This document shows, one piece after another, positions 48,351-58,930 of a stretch of DNA of 64,000 nt (within the stretch, counting starts at the first letter, position 1; every line of letters begins with the position of its first letter). The stretch is from Trichostrongylus colubriformis (lineage: Eukaryota; Nematoda; Chromadorea; Rhabditida; Trichostrongylidae): assembly GCA_963978905.1 (NCBI GenBank), contig OZ022258.1, positions 45,616,591-45,680,590 on the forward strand. Reading direction: 5' to 3'. The notes beneath the pieces are model-generated. The model was not told where the DNA came from, ran no database searches, and worked only from the letters and a program-made list of their open reading frames with translations. The position numbers and the translations under genes are program-made.

Positions 48351-50186
48351 TTTCTTCATGAATTTACCACATATAATTCCTCAGACCTGTAGCTTTCATT
48401 TGGCGACTCACTTGAAAAATTTTATTACTCACAATACCCCATTAAGCGTCACTTGAAAAATTTTATTACCCTTAATACCTCTAATTGAAAATTTTACTAC
48501 ACTTAATACCTCTATTACCGTCTTTAACTGTTACTATAAATCTTTGAAATCCATGTTCACCCAGCCTATGAACCCGTCATCACCTTCTATGGCTCCGTCT
48601 TTGTACCCGATAAGACAACGGGAAGCGATAACAAATGGCTATGAACACTCGAGCTAACCTCTCAGCACCCATGATCACTTTCCGTAGCTCCCCATTCCCT
48701 CTCTATAATCTCTTTCTAGGGAACGGGCAAGTCCTACTGTATATCCCACTTATATTTAGGCTGTACCGGACCCAACCACTCATTTTTTCGAGCACCATCG
48801 ATTAAGGACACCCTCTGCCCTATCACGGGCGGACTTGTTTTGTTCCCTTCAGAATCTCATCGTTGACCGTGAACTATTTTTTCCGACGTTTTGGAACTGA
48901 ACGGAAACTTTTCATCCTGGATGCTGATTATTTTGTAGTTCTTAGTAGACGCTGTGTTTCTTACTTTTGGATGATCCGTGCCCTAGGCTTTGAGCTGTTC
49001 TCATTCCGCACAATGCATTATTGCAGTAATCCCTGCACATTCTGGATGCGCTCCACCACTGCGGGAGTGCCATGAGTGCCATGACACAGACCGCACCTTT
49101 GCACTTTGCGCTTCAGTAGTTCCGAAATTCGTGACAGACAGACGGTTAGACGGAAAGACAGATCAAGCCCAATGTACCCCATATCCCAACTTCTCCCCGC
49201 GTTTATGCTTTTTGGGCATTGGGTGAATGAGCTCACTGCTTTTTCACCGTTGCACAATTTATCCCACAATAGACCCGACCTATACAGGTTGTCCTTTGAA
49301 TAGTTCCGAATTCAGTGACAAACACACAAACTAGGTCTATCATGCCATTCCGACTAGATACCGGACAGGCTGCGCAGACTCCATGGGGAAGGAAGGAGTT
49401 ACACTCGGCTTGCCGAGCGTGTGAACATCCGAAAGTTGCTTAAAACCATTAAAAGTGAGTTACTCAGCGTATTCTCCATTTCTGAATCCTCTATTCCTGT
49501 AATAGCCCATGCCTCCCCTTTTGATGATATACCCTTTGATCTAACTCCACATGGATTTAATTTCAATCCTTTTGCGCAGAATTGGCAATTTCGATCAGGA
49601 TCGATCGGTGGCCTATGACTGTACAAAATCTTTACCCCCACGATCCTCCTACTTGAGATTCGATCCAATAACCGTTACCTGTTCTCTACGCAAAAACTGG
49701 TAGTTTCACTTTTACCCGGTCTATGAACCATTCTGGAGAGGGTTTGCTGTTTTTGTGGTAGATATCGTCAATCTAAAATTCCCTCGTACTCGCTGGGAAT
49801 TTTCTTGTAATTGCCCTATCAAATCGCGGCTCACCTTAGCTTATCTTTTCCCGACGCGTGGGCTATGGTCTGAACCTAAACAGAAACTTAAATTTGAGCA
49901 CCGGGCATTTCAGTGCAAACCCCGTCCACGGTAGACCGAGCTAGGCTTAGCTCTTATGTGCTCCACACATTGATCAGTCCCTACCGAACTCTGGCATGAC
50001 CGAGATTCCAGCCCACTTCTCCCTTGCTTCTTAAATGTTACATGTTTGATGAGCCTCTAACCAATTCTATTCGCTCTACCCCTATAGACCCATTCCTGAC
50101 CAAGACGATTTCTGGAATCCGAACGAGGATTTAGATTTGATGATCGGCTATTTCCGCTCATGCCCAGCTCATGGTGTGCGGAGCTG
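48351..50186. other. repeat-derived intergenic DNA
   Basis: No gene seen. Repeated phrases such as GACCTATACAGG (also at about 43160, 43345, 49275) and AATTTGAGCACCGG (49893 and 51548) show that most of this tract consists of overlapping copies of dispersed repeats also present in SRPRB intron 5. Confidence 0.4.
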
Positions 50187-51368
50187 TGCTTACAAGGGAA
50201 GGATGGTAAAACGAAGTGGCCGTTTGAAATGGGGTTTATACCAATGATAGGACTCGGGATGCCATTCACCAATCTGCATTCCATATCTGCTGTCCGTCTC
50301 TGGAAGCAGAGTTACAAGCGTTGAAAGAGAGGAAACTCACAAGGGAAGAACTCCAGGTCAAAGTGGCCATTCAGAATGGGATACATATGGTCCGACGTAT
50401 TTTCGGACGCTGATCTCGAATCTGTACTCGAAACTTGCGGAACGATTTCTTAGCGGAGTTATGGAGGTTTTTTTGAAAAAGCAGTACTAATATATGGTAG
50501 GTTTGAAAGCCCATAGCACGCGAGCCAGACGTTCTTGCGCAAAACCAGGACGATTTTCATGTTTAGGGAGTCAAACTACCTCAAGGAGCATGTTTTTAAC
50601 CAATTCGAGAAATTGACCAAATTTCAGAAAAATTCACGGGCTATTGGGTGGCAGCACATTGAACAAAGGAGAAGTCGTTGACCCTTGCCTAGGAAGTGCT
50701 CCTATTTGACGCTTGTTTCGTACATTTAATGCCATGGGCAAGTGTAAAAGGTATGTGTAGGCTATCTTGTTCAGGTTGCAGGGTTTTTTGTAGAAGAAAA
50801 TTCAAAACCTACCACTTCACCCCTTGGCCACCCCCAATTTTCCGAAGTTGGACCAAAAACTGGATTCGGCCGAAAATTTGCACAGAGAGGTAATTCAACC
50901 CCCTGTGCGCGAATATCATAATATTTTTACGCAACAACACCTAATTCGTGTGGTACGCGATTCCTTCGACTTGGTATCCTTCCCTTGTGAGTAATGTTAG
51001 TAGTTATAAGTAAAGTGGCAGAGTAAATGATGAGTGCGATGGGTATCGGTACAAGGAGAGGTCCAGAAGTGAAAGAAAAGCGCTTACTGACAATGAAACA
51101 TAAAATGCAAAGAAACCCTCACCGGCGGGAGCAAACCCATGACCTCCGGCCTGCAAATCCAGAACTCTACCTATAAGCCACGGAGGCCGTTTCTCGTAGA
51201 TGCAACGGCCGTGCTGATGACATAGTGCTCGCAAATTGTAACTCTGCTCCCAGAGACGAACAGCAGATATGGAATGCAGATTGATTGATGAATGGCATCC
51301 CGAGCCCTATCATTGGTATAAACCCCATTTCAAACAGCCACTTCGACTTACCTTCCTTCCCTTGTTAG
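50187..51368. repeat. inverted repeat pair, about 130 bp arms, 0.9 kb apart
   Basis: 50187-50320 and 51237-51368 are inverted copies sharing GGTTTATACCAATGATAGG, GGGATGCCATTCA and CAT(T/A)CCATATCTGCTGT-type blocks. The spacer has no transposase-like frame but includes the tRNA-like sequence at 51116-51188. It may be a non-autonomous element with long termini or two independent inverted insertions. Confidence 0.6.
51116..51188 (-). pseudogene. degenerate tRNA-like sequence
   Basis: 73 nt on the minus strand. The segment TGGCTTATAGG fits the pol III A box and is followed by GTAGAG. A five-base stem TCTGG/CCGGA encloses a 9-nt loop with TTTGCAGG, then GGTC and a B-box-like GGGTTTGCTCCC with two deviations. 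Acceptor pairing is poor (only CCTC/GAGG) and the anticodon loop is two bases too long. It is a tRNA pseudogene or a tRNA-derived repeat rather than a working tRNA. Confidence 0.45.
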
Positions 51369-53496
51369 CTATTATGTGTTTCTTACACTTAGGTCGGCCC
51401 CTGCGCAATCCTAACTTACCTGAAGTCTACAGGGCCCATTTCTAACTTGCTATTATGTACTACGTGTTTGGTGTGCCCCTTCTGACTCGCCCGACCCCAA
51501 CGAACCCATTCCTAACCCTCCCGATTTTTGGAATCCAAGACTTGAATTTGAGCACCGGCTATTTCTACGCAAGCCCCGCCCACGGTGGGCGGAGTTAAGA
51601 TTTGTTCTTCTCTATGCGCTCTGTACGGTTAGGGCAGCCCTACCTAGTTCTAACTTTCCCGGGTTTTCCAGGCTGCAGTTCAGTTAAGAATACATTATAC
51701 TAAGAATGGACAGTCTCACACACAGACAAAGACGCCTAATTTCTGGTTTATATATACATAGGTAATGGGTACTGGAACCAATAATTCGGCTCCGTAGTGA
51801 AAGGCATGGCAAAAGGTTCGACAAATGGCCGCGCGTATAGTTGCGGCCCTTCGACTCGAGGTTATCAAAAGAGTTTTCGGTAATATGTTGCTTTCAGTTT
51901 TTGAGGTCGCACTTTCACTCAGTCTGACACGATTATCCCCTACTTGGGAATTGCTCCAAACAAGTGTTTTTTTTGCATGGTTTTGCCGTGATGATGCAAT
52001 TGCGATTATGAGCCGGAGTCATTTTCTGCCCCCTTAGCTATCTATATGAGGAAATCTCATCTACGCCTACGCCGGTGCACTAAGACAAACATTTTGAATG
52101 GACAAGTATAATAGTCACGAGTTTACATTTAAAACCGGCAATTTTCACAGATGGAAAGATTGTCGATCAATGATCTTTAATCTGGAGTAGTCAGTGCTGA
52201 GCGGGTCATTCGAACACATTTCTGCCTTATTCTATGAACCAAAATATCCTCGACTAGATCGACTTGATAGTCATAGGTTGGCCTGACATAAGCTCATATA
52301 CATATGTCTCACTCGTGCTATCCATGGGCTTGCGAAAATTAATCATTGGGGTTCTTTACAAGCTTTTTTCGACTCTTCATATATCACAGGTAATGATATT
52401 CATTCGTTACGCCTTTCTTCAGCTGCGTTGCCCAATCCCAGCCACTCCAGATAGCCTTCTAAGGACATCCGTTCTGCTACCTATAATTCCTCTCTGTTCA
52501 GAGTGATCGAGGCGTCATTCAGGCAACGAACGGTGTTCAATGGTGTTTCCGGCGTGCCCAGTAGAAAAACTGCACTTCCACTGGGACCGGTTAACCATTA
52601 GTCAGAATTCTACCACTGAGCCATGGAATTTTCATTTTTCCAAGCATTATAGTAGACATCGGTACACCATGCGCTTAGAATTTATAAAAAAATTTGAAAA
52701 AAAAACGTGAAATGTGTACTCAATTCGTGGGTCACCTTATAATCAGTGTGCATATAAGCATGACCGACCCCGTCCAGATTGGTCCAGCAGCGCGGCCTAT
52801 TTCCAGATTCTGACACTCAGTAAACCTCGTCAACGTAGGCGTTGTGAAGATCGGGGCTTAAGCGTGGTCCATCCGATTTGCTGTTTGGCGTTTTTCACGC
52901 ATTCATTTGAAAATCCCAGTGTAAATACTCGTGACACGCCTGAAGGTCTTTACTCGGTTCTTTATTACCCTTTCATGTTTCTCCTTTACACTACCTATAA
53001 TGCTATGATAAGGAAATAGCTCCGAGTAATATGTACCCCAATGCGCCCTCTGTTTTGTTCTTTTGAAGTACAGCCTTGCTTTGTTTATATGCATTATCGT
53101 GTGCACATGCACTGTATACAGAATAATAAAAAGATGATGATGAGGTATGCTGTGAGATAGCAGTTCACTCTAGTGGTCGAAATACTAACTTAAGCACCTT
53201 ATGTGTTTATGTGTCCTTGTCAATTCTTATGTCCCGATTACCCACCTCCAGTATCTGCACCCCTCCAAGATAGCGCCTGTAAGGTCAGCATGCTTCTGTT
53301 AACCCGAGAAGGGTAACAGACTACCTGGTGCATGCCCTTTACAAGATAAAGTTTGGTACGATATGATAATGACTCAACTGATTTATCATTTCATACCGCC
53401 TATTAGTATTTGCCAATTGTTACCAGTTTCAATCACCATCCGTCAGTGTCTACGTCCTAGTTTCTAGAGCAGCTATAGGGGTGAATGCACTTCCGT
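51369..53496. other. intergenic DNA, no recognisable gene
   Basis: Includes another copy of the CACACAGACAAAG...TTTATATATA terminus (about 51715-51770) seen at the minisatellite elements, and AT-rich DNA to 53.5 kb. Open frames near 52264 and 52714 have no family resemblance. Confidence 0.4.
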
Positions 53497-53770
53497 CCAT
53501 TGCTCTCCTTCAGGAGGGTGCCCGCGAATTTACCCAGAGTGCATATAGTGCTAAGATAACTTCGGTCTCCTGGGCATGTAGGAGATCCCCTGCATTGACG
53601 CTTCCCTGAATAGCCCGTCGATCAACTTTCGTGGATACACCAAACTATCGTCACATTTTGCGCCATTGCGAACGAAGAGATGAGCCAACGAGCGACATAT
53701 CAGTATACCATTGCTCTCCTTCAGGTGGGTGCCCGTGAAGTTACCCAGAGTGGATATACTGCTAAGATGA
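53497..53770 (+). repeat. pair of approximately 65-bp direct repeats
   Basis: CCATTGCTCTCCTTCAGG begins at about 53498 and 53709, each followed by GGGTGCCCG.GAA.TTACC and AGAGTG.ATATA.TGCTAAG. They are close direct copies 210 bp apart, the second running straight into a perfect palindrome. Confidence 0.7.
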
Positions 53771-53777
53771 AGGCGAC

Positions 53778-53843
53778 GACACCTGAATCCTAGAAACCGG
53801 AGAAGTTGGGCTCGACTTCTCCGGTTTCTAGGATTCAGGTGTC
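53778..53843. repeat. perfect 29-bp inverted repeat with 8-nt loop
   Basis: Arms 53778-53806 and 53815-53843 are exact complements (GACACCTGAATCCTAGAAAC at the outer left), separated by TGGGCTCG. The structure could extrude as a cruciform or, if transcribed, fold into a stable hairpin. Confidence 0.9.
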
Positions 53844-53937
53844 ACTGATCATCATGATCAATCAGATAAAAGGATGAAGGATAAAATTTTTGACGTTAAT
53901 CAAACCCTTTTTGGTTATAATTGTTTGAATATTTCAG

Positions 53938-54167
53938 CTTCAACCAAGGTTGTTAATCACTTTATTTCCTACTGACGTTTCTGCGTCGTCGCCTTCTTCT
54001 GAGTTTGGAAGAGTGAAGTCTTTATGAAAACTATTTGTTCAAAAGCCAATTGATTTCACAGGAAAAACGGACAGTTCGTAAAAAGGGGAGATGGTGTCCT
54101 AGAGAATTACTGTCGTCGACGCCGAAACGTCAGTCCTTAATATCGTGATTAACAATCTTGGTTGAAG
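53938..54167. mobile_element. M1-type MITE inserted in an R1 repeat
   Basis: Left end CTTCAACCAAGGTTGTTAAT and right end complementary to CTTCAACCAAGATTGTTAAT give about 23-bp terminal repeats. Weaker symmetry continues outward to about 53916 and 54190. Inside, GACGTTTC.GCGTCG is repeated inverted as GACGCCGAAACGTC. R1 landmarks before (GTTAATCAAACCC) and after it show nested insertion. Confidence 0.7.
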
Positions 54168-54204
54168 GTAAAACATCCGAACAACCATAGTTGATCAAAA
54201 CCCT

Positions 54205-54470
54205 GCTGTGGTTCTGTTCTACTTCTAGTTCCATTCAGAATCATGGTGGCAGTTGAATGCGATTTGGCCTGGTAAAATGACTTGTGGGGACAGTCGATGT
54301 ACAAATCAGTGTTGTTTTTATCCTCCCAGACGAGTCTGGTACCAATTCGCCTACTCCGGACGGGTGGAAGGCCTGGTTGGCTGAGGCGGGCGCTGATGTG
54401 ATATTTGATCCCCGCACCATGAGAGTGGGAGTGCGCACCACCTTTCACTACGCCACCTCAATCAAATACC
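54205..54470 (+). repeat. dispersed repeat R1, copy D
   Basis: Well-preserved copy: CTAGTTCCATTCAGAATCAT, GGCAGTTGAATGCGATTTGG, CAGACGAGTCTGGTACCAAT, GATTTGATCCCCG-like block and GAGTGCGCACCACC. Its 5' part lies at 53866-53915, separated by the MITE. Confidence 0.75.
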
Positions 54471-56885
54471 TTTGCTAAAATGCAGTACTCCTTACGGTAA
54501 ATGTACTGTGAAAAATCAGTAATCAGAGACTGTTACTGAGTGATGAGTAGGAAGCATAGCCAATCCGGCCATTCTCCAAATTGTTGAAATGCAGATAGGC
54601 CATGGTACAAGCTATATCCGGTTGGCCCAGACAATATGTATACCTACCTTCCATATGTTAGTAATTTGAATTTAAATGTTTTATTGTTCCATGTTTCATT
54701 TTTCCCCCTCTCTGCCCAGCACTTTCCTACGTTCCTTCTGGAGCTGGCGTTTTCCTAGGTGGAAGTACTCCGGAAAGTGTATTTCATTTTATCCATCGTA
54801 GGTTTAGCCCCGTTTGGGCGAGAAATCAAAATACGTCAATCAAAATACAAATGGAAATCAAAGAAATCAAAATACGACAACTGTGTATGTACTATTTATG
54901 TACTCTATTAGGATCGTAGGGTTCCTGAAGGGCACCTTTCAAGAGTTTTATTGTGAGCTGCCATGAAGTCGCTCTAAACAGGAAGTTATTATATTCGACT
55001 ATTATATTGTTTTTGAAAGTGGCAAAATTACTTCCCTCCTAGAAGAACGTATTGCTGCCTTAGCGTCACTCAGTACTACGTATATTGAAGCCCTTGGAAA
55101 AGTTCACAACCACGATAATGAGAAGAGGAGTACGAAGGTACTCTACTCCTTATTATGCACTAACCTCTGGAACCAGTTCCCTGTCAGCCTGTTTTGTATG
55201 GTTTGAAGTTTAATTTGTCTTTTCAAGTCGCATTATCTAGTCCAAGGTCGTCTCAATTTGGGGTTTTGTAAAGGAAGAGGGTCATTTGTGGTATCCTCAG
55301 TATAAAAGTGCTCAACAACGTAAAGAAGACCACTCAGAGGTTGTCACCGATACACACATCTTTCATCAGTAGTTACTAGCAGAGAGATGTGATTGTGTTC
55401 ATCTCACTACCCTTCTTCCCTGTTCGACAAAGGATCAGTGTGGGTTCGGAGGAGACGCAATATAAAGTGGGCTGAAGTTCTCAGCTTTCCTCCCTACATG
55501 GAAAATCTTCATTGCTCTACATTTTTCGAGAGTAGTTGAGGCAGTCTTTGTCGTGCTGTTAGGTGTGTGTTGTGCAATGCACACTAGAGAAAGTCGCTTC
55601 TCCACCAACACACATTGACCGAAGTACCACCGTATTTCCCAGAAAATTCTCATCATCACAATGTTTAATACCCTCGCTTGTTTTGATGGGTCCTCCGCCG
55701 TCAAGTATTCAAACTTGGTTATCAGAGTGCTCGACAGGACAGCACTTCCAAAAATTCGCTCCACATACAGTTCTGTGACTGGTGAAAATCTTCATGTAGG
55801 CAATTTACGCATAATTAAAGCAGGATCAGGTTTGAAATGTGCAAAGATGCTGTCTGTTGCAGCCCGCGTTCATACTCAACGCCGGCATGGCGCGGCTGCG
55901 CTCACAGGCAACAAAGCAGGGTGACATAGGCGGAGACGCAGAGACACGCAGTCACGCCCTGCCGTCGACACCATAGAGCATGAACACGGCTGAAGGCTAT
56001 AGATTCTAAGAAACCGTAAAAAAATAAACTTCTCCTCGTCGTCTATGGTTAGTGTTCTGTTGCTTTCAATGCTCAAATACAGTGGTGGGGATCTTCACGC
56101 AAACTTTTGCTTACTTCTGTGGTAAAGAAAACAGACAAACAATTTTAATAGCATGTATGTATTTTTGGGCTTGAGTTCACCCAACATTATGTTTGGAACC
56201 CCTGTTGAGAGGACTTTTTTCAAATTAAGCTTCCTGTGGTCATGAGAACGTCCATTCAAGGAGGTTTCCATTCATCCCGCAGAAATATACCATCACTCTT
56301 GTTTTACTTCGCAAGCAACTTTCATGGCGTTCGAAGCAATTCTTCTGACTAAATGACTCCTCCCACAGTGGTGACTGGGATCGGCACATGCTGTGCACGC
56401 CTACTAGGCAAGGGCTTCACTACGACGAGGCTCCACGTTAGAGGGTTGTTTCCTTGCTAGTTTATCTTGGAACAGCCATTATGCCTACTTCTCGTTGTTT
56501 CCCTTACTCTCATCTGTTCCTTGCGTGTGGGAATGTACACCGTAGCTGTTAAATAGAGATTGGCCGCTCTCCGACTAAACCTTTTTTGATACCTGGTAAG
56601 GTCTATGGCCTTCCATCTCTTAGCTGATCTATGAATTCTTCAAAGACTGCCTGGAGGAATGAATCTATCAGTTTCAACGAACCGCTAAGGCTTATTGTCT
56701 TCTACATATGAATGTGGCCCATTTAAATGCAAATGACTATTTCGAGGGCTCCACTCAGTGAAATTTTCTCTCTACAAAGATCTTAATTTCTCTAATCCTC
56801 TTAATACTGCCTTCGTCCCTTTTATGAGTGAAATCCAACGCTACACAGATTCAAACAGCACTCGGGTGATTGCGTAAAAATTTAA
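54471..56885. other. intergenic DNA, no recognisable gene
   Basis: A plus-strand frame near 55661-55840 (MFNTLACFDGSSAVKYSNLV and NLHVGNLRIIKAGSG) has protein-like composition but runs into a MITE and matches nothing I know. The rest shows no exon signal. Confidence 0.35.
55861..55991. mobile_element. GGCCG-type MITE, copy 4 (diverged)
   Basis: The left AGCCCGCGTTCATACTC and the right GAGCATGAACACGGCT form imperfect terminal repeats. The GCAGGGTGACATAGGCGGAG and GACGCAGAGAC interior matches 59499-59676 and, inverted, 45899-46069. Confidence 0.55.
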
Positions 56886-57284
56886 AGGAATCGTGCACGG
56901 AAAGGTGAATTTCACTGTCACCCATATATTTATGTTGCTTTTGCTTAATAAGGGGAGAAGTGCGAAAAAGTGAGAATCCGGCTCACATACAGCTCCCAAA
57001 AATTGCGGTCGAGGGGGCGGTGCCTCAAAGTAAGAGCTCTTCTCGTCGTCCGCCGTGGTAGAAGAAGGGAACAGAAAGTCAAATAAACAGTGCCACTCTA
57101 CGTCTCCAACCTCGGCGGAGGACACGCAGCGCACTTACCTTGAGGCTTCCTTCGGTCACCCGAAGCTCATCTTAGCCTGATTCGCATTCTTTTTCGCGTG
57201 AAACTTTGCGTGCTGCCCTTATGAAGCAAATACAACATAAATATACGGGTAACAGAAAAAGTCATCTTTCCCTGTTCATTCCCT
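56886..57284. mobile_element. TTAA-flanked MITE (piggyBac-like), copy A
   Basis: TTAA stands outside both ends (56882-56885 and 57285-57288). Termini AGGAATCGTGCACGG and its loose complement continue as ATATTTATGTTG..TTTGCTT inverted at the far end, about 60 bp in all. The interior is GC-rich and non-coding. Exact TTAA duplication is the piggyBac signature. Confidence 0.75.
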
Positions 57285-57794
57285 TTAATGACCTTTCTTT
57301 ATGAAGGATTCTGAGCCCCACACAACTCGTTCAGCTTTGACTTTGTGGTGTTCCAGCATAATGCTGAGATCTTTGTGGGAGCGTTGAATTTTTACTTGCG
57401 AATGGGAAGCGGCTAATCCCTCGTTGGATCTTCAAACGTTCCACTCGGTATTGGCTTCAAAAGCGAAAGTGGTGTGGATCCACCTGTACGATTTTTGCGA
57501 ATGAAGCCGTCCGGCTAATTTTTTCAGAGGAATGATATATGATTTCACTCCATTGCATGATGTTAAATTATTCAATATGAAGGGCGAAATTAGGAGAGCT
57601 TCCGGTGCAAGCCTGTGCAGCCTTAATGCAAAGTAAGGGGAAATGTGGAACATGATAGGGATGCACAGTAGTGTGACGAACCGTTCGTCTCCTGTCGCGG
57701 CTTTTAAAAGCCCCCTGCTATTGCTTCAGGCCAATGGTACAAAAATAAACGAAATTGGCTGAAAGCCCGATAAAGGACTCAGAACCTCATTTTC

Positions 57795-58010
57795 GCTCCT
57801 CTCTGCGTCACTAGCCGGGGGTAGACCGCAGACAGACGAGAGGCCGAATCAGTCGGCCGCCAGTGTTAACCCGCCCTCGCCCTCAACTCGCCCAGCTTAT
57901 GACTTGCAGCACGACACGCCGTGCTGCCGGATCGTTATAAGGCCCAAGCCGCTTTTCTTCAATGCGGGTTTTGCCACACATCGCCTCTTCTGAACTGGAA
58001 TAATTACTTT
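57795..58010 (-). repeat. dispersed repeat R2, copy 3 (inverted)
   Basis: Reverse complement reads GAGGCGATGTGTGGCAAAAC, CGCATTGAAGAAAAGCGGCT, GCAGCACGGCGTGTCGT and TAGTGACGCAGAG, matching the copies at 23215 and 24134. Confidence 0.65.
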
Positions 58011-58654
58011 CAAAGGCTGAATCTTTCAAGTATCCAATTTCTCTTTATCCTTCACGGTGCCTTTAATACGCTTTCTTAGTAGGCTGTACCTGAACATTGA
58101 AATAAGATCATTCGGCGAAAAAAAGAAAGAGTCAAAACCTTTGAAATAAAATGTCAAAAGCTAAGTGGCTCGTTTTGCTTCCACTCAGATCAACCCATAT
58201 GTCTTTGTCAGCACCAGAACCTCAAAATTGACCAGCAGGAGGAACAGAAAAACAGTTTCAAATGGTATCGTGAAGCAAATAGGCCATTACCAAGCAAATT
58301 GGCCCACAATGTCCTAAACCATACACAAGCAAACCACCTTCGATAGTAAAAGATGGTGGATTGCAGGCAACTACTGCACTCAGAGGCTTGTGCTGCTCTG
58401 CTCTATTCATACACCTTTTCCTTTATCTATTCCTTTTGGTGGCGTTTCCCGATCAGGTATCCATTCTTACCACTCGTCAACTGTCACTCCCCCATGGAAA
58501 TGCATAGCGGTTGATATGGAGCCGTCATCTGCTCACAGACTAGTGGAGCTGAGCCACGCGATGTTCTCGTAAAGGTTTTTCTTTCATACATAGCAGAGTA
58601 CCTGTTTTCGAAACAAGAAATAACAAGTAGTCGTAAACAATCCATAAAAAACAC

Positions 58655-58930
58655 AAATGATAAAGTTTTTGGCGTTAATTAATACCACTGTGGGATGCGC
58701 CGCGTATTCTAGTTCCACCCAGAATCTGGAATGCAGGTGAATGCTATTTCGTTTATAAATGAATTGCCGGGAGAAATGAATTGTGTACAAGCCAGTGCTT
58801 TCATCATCTCAGACCAATCTGATAGCAATCACCTGCCCAGGAACAAATAAGGACTGGTTGGCGAGGGCGGACATTGATACAGAATTTGATTCTCACACCA
58901 TGCAAGTGGGAGTGCGCGCCACCTATCACT
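58655..58930 (+). repeat. dispersed repeat R1, copy E
   Basis: TTTTTGGCGTTAATTAATAC, GATGCGCCGCGTATTCTAG, then diverged middle landmarks and AATTTGATTCTCACACC, GGGAGTGCGCGCCACC. More eroded than copy D. Confidence 0.7.
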
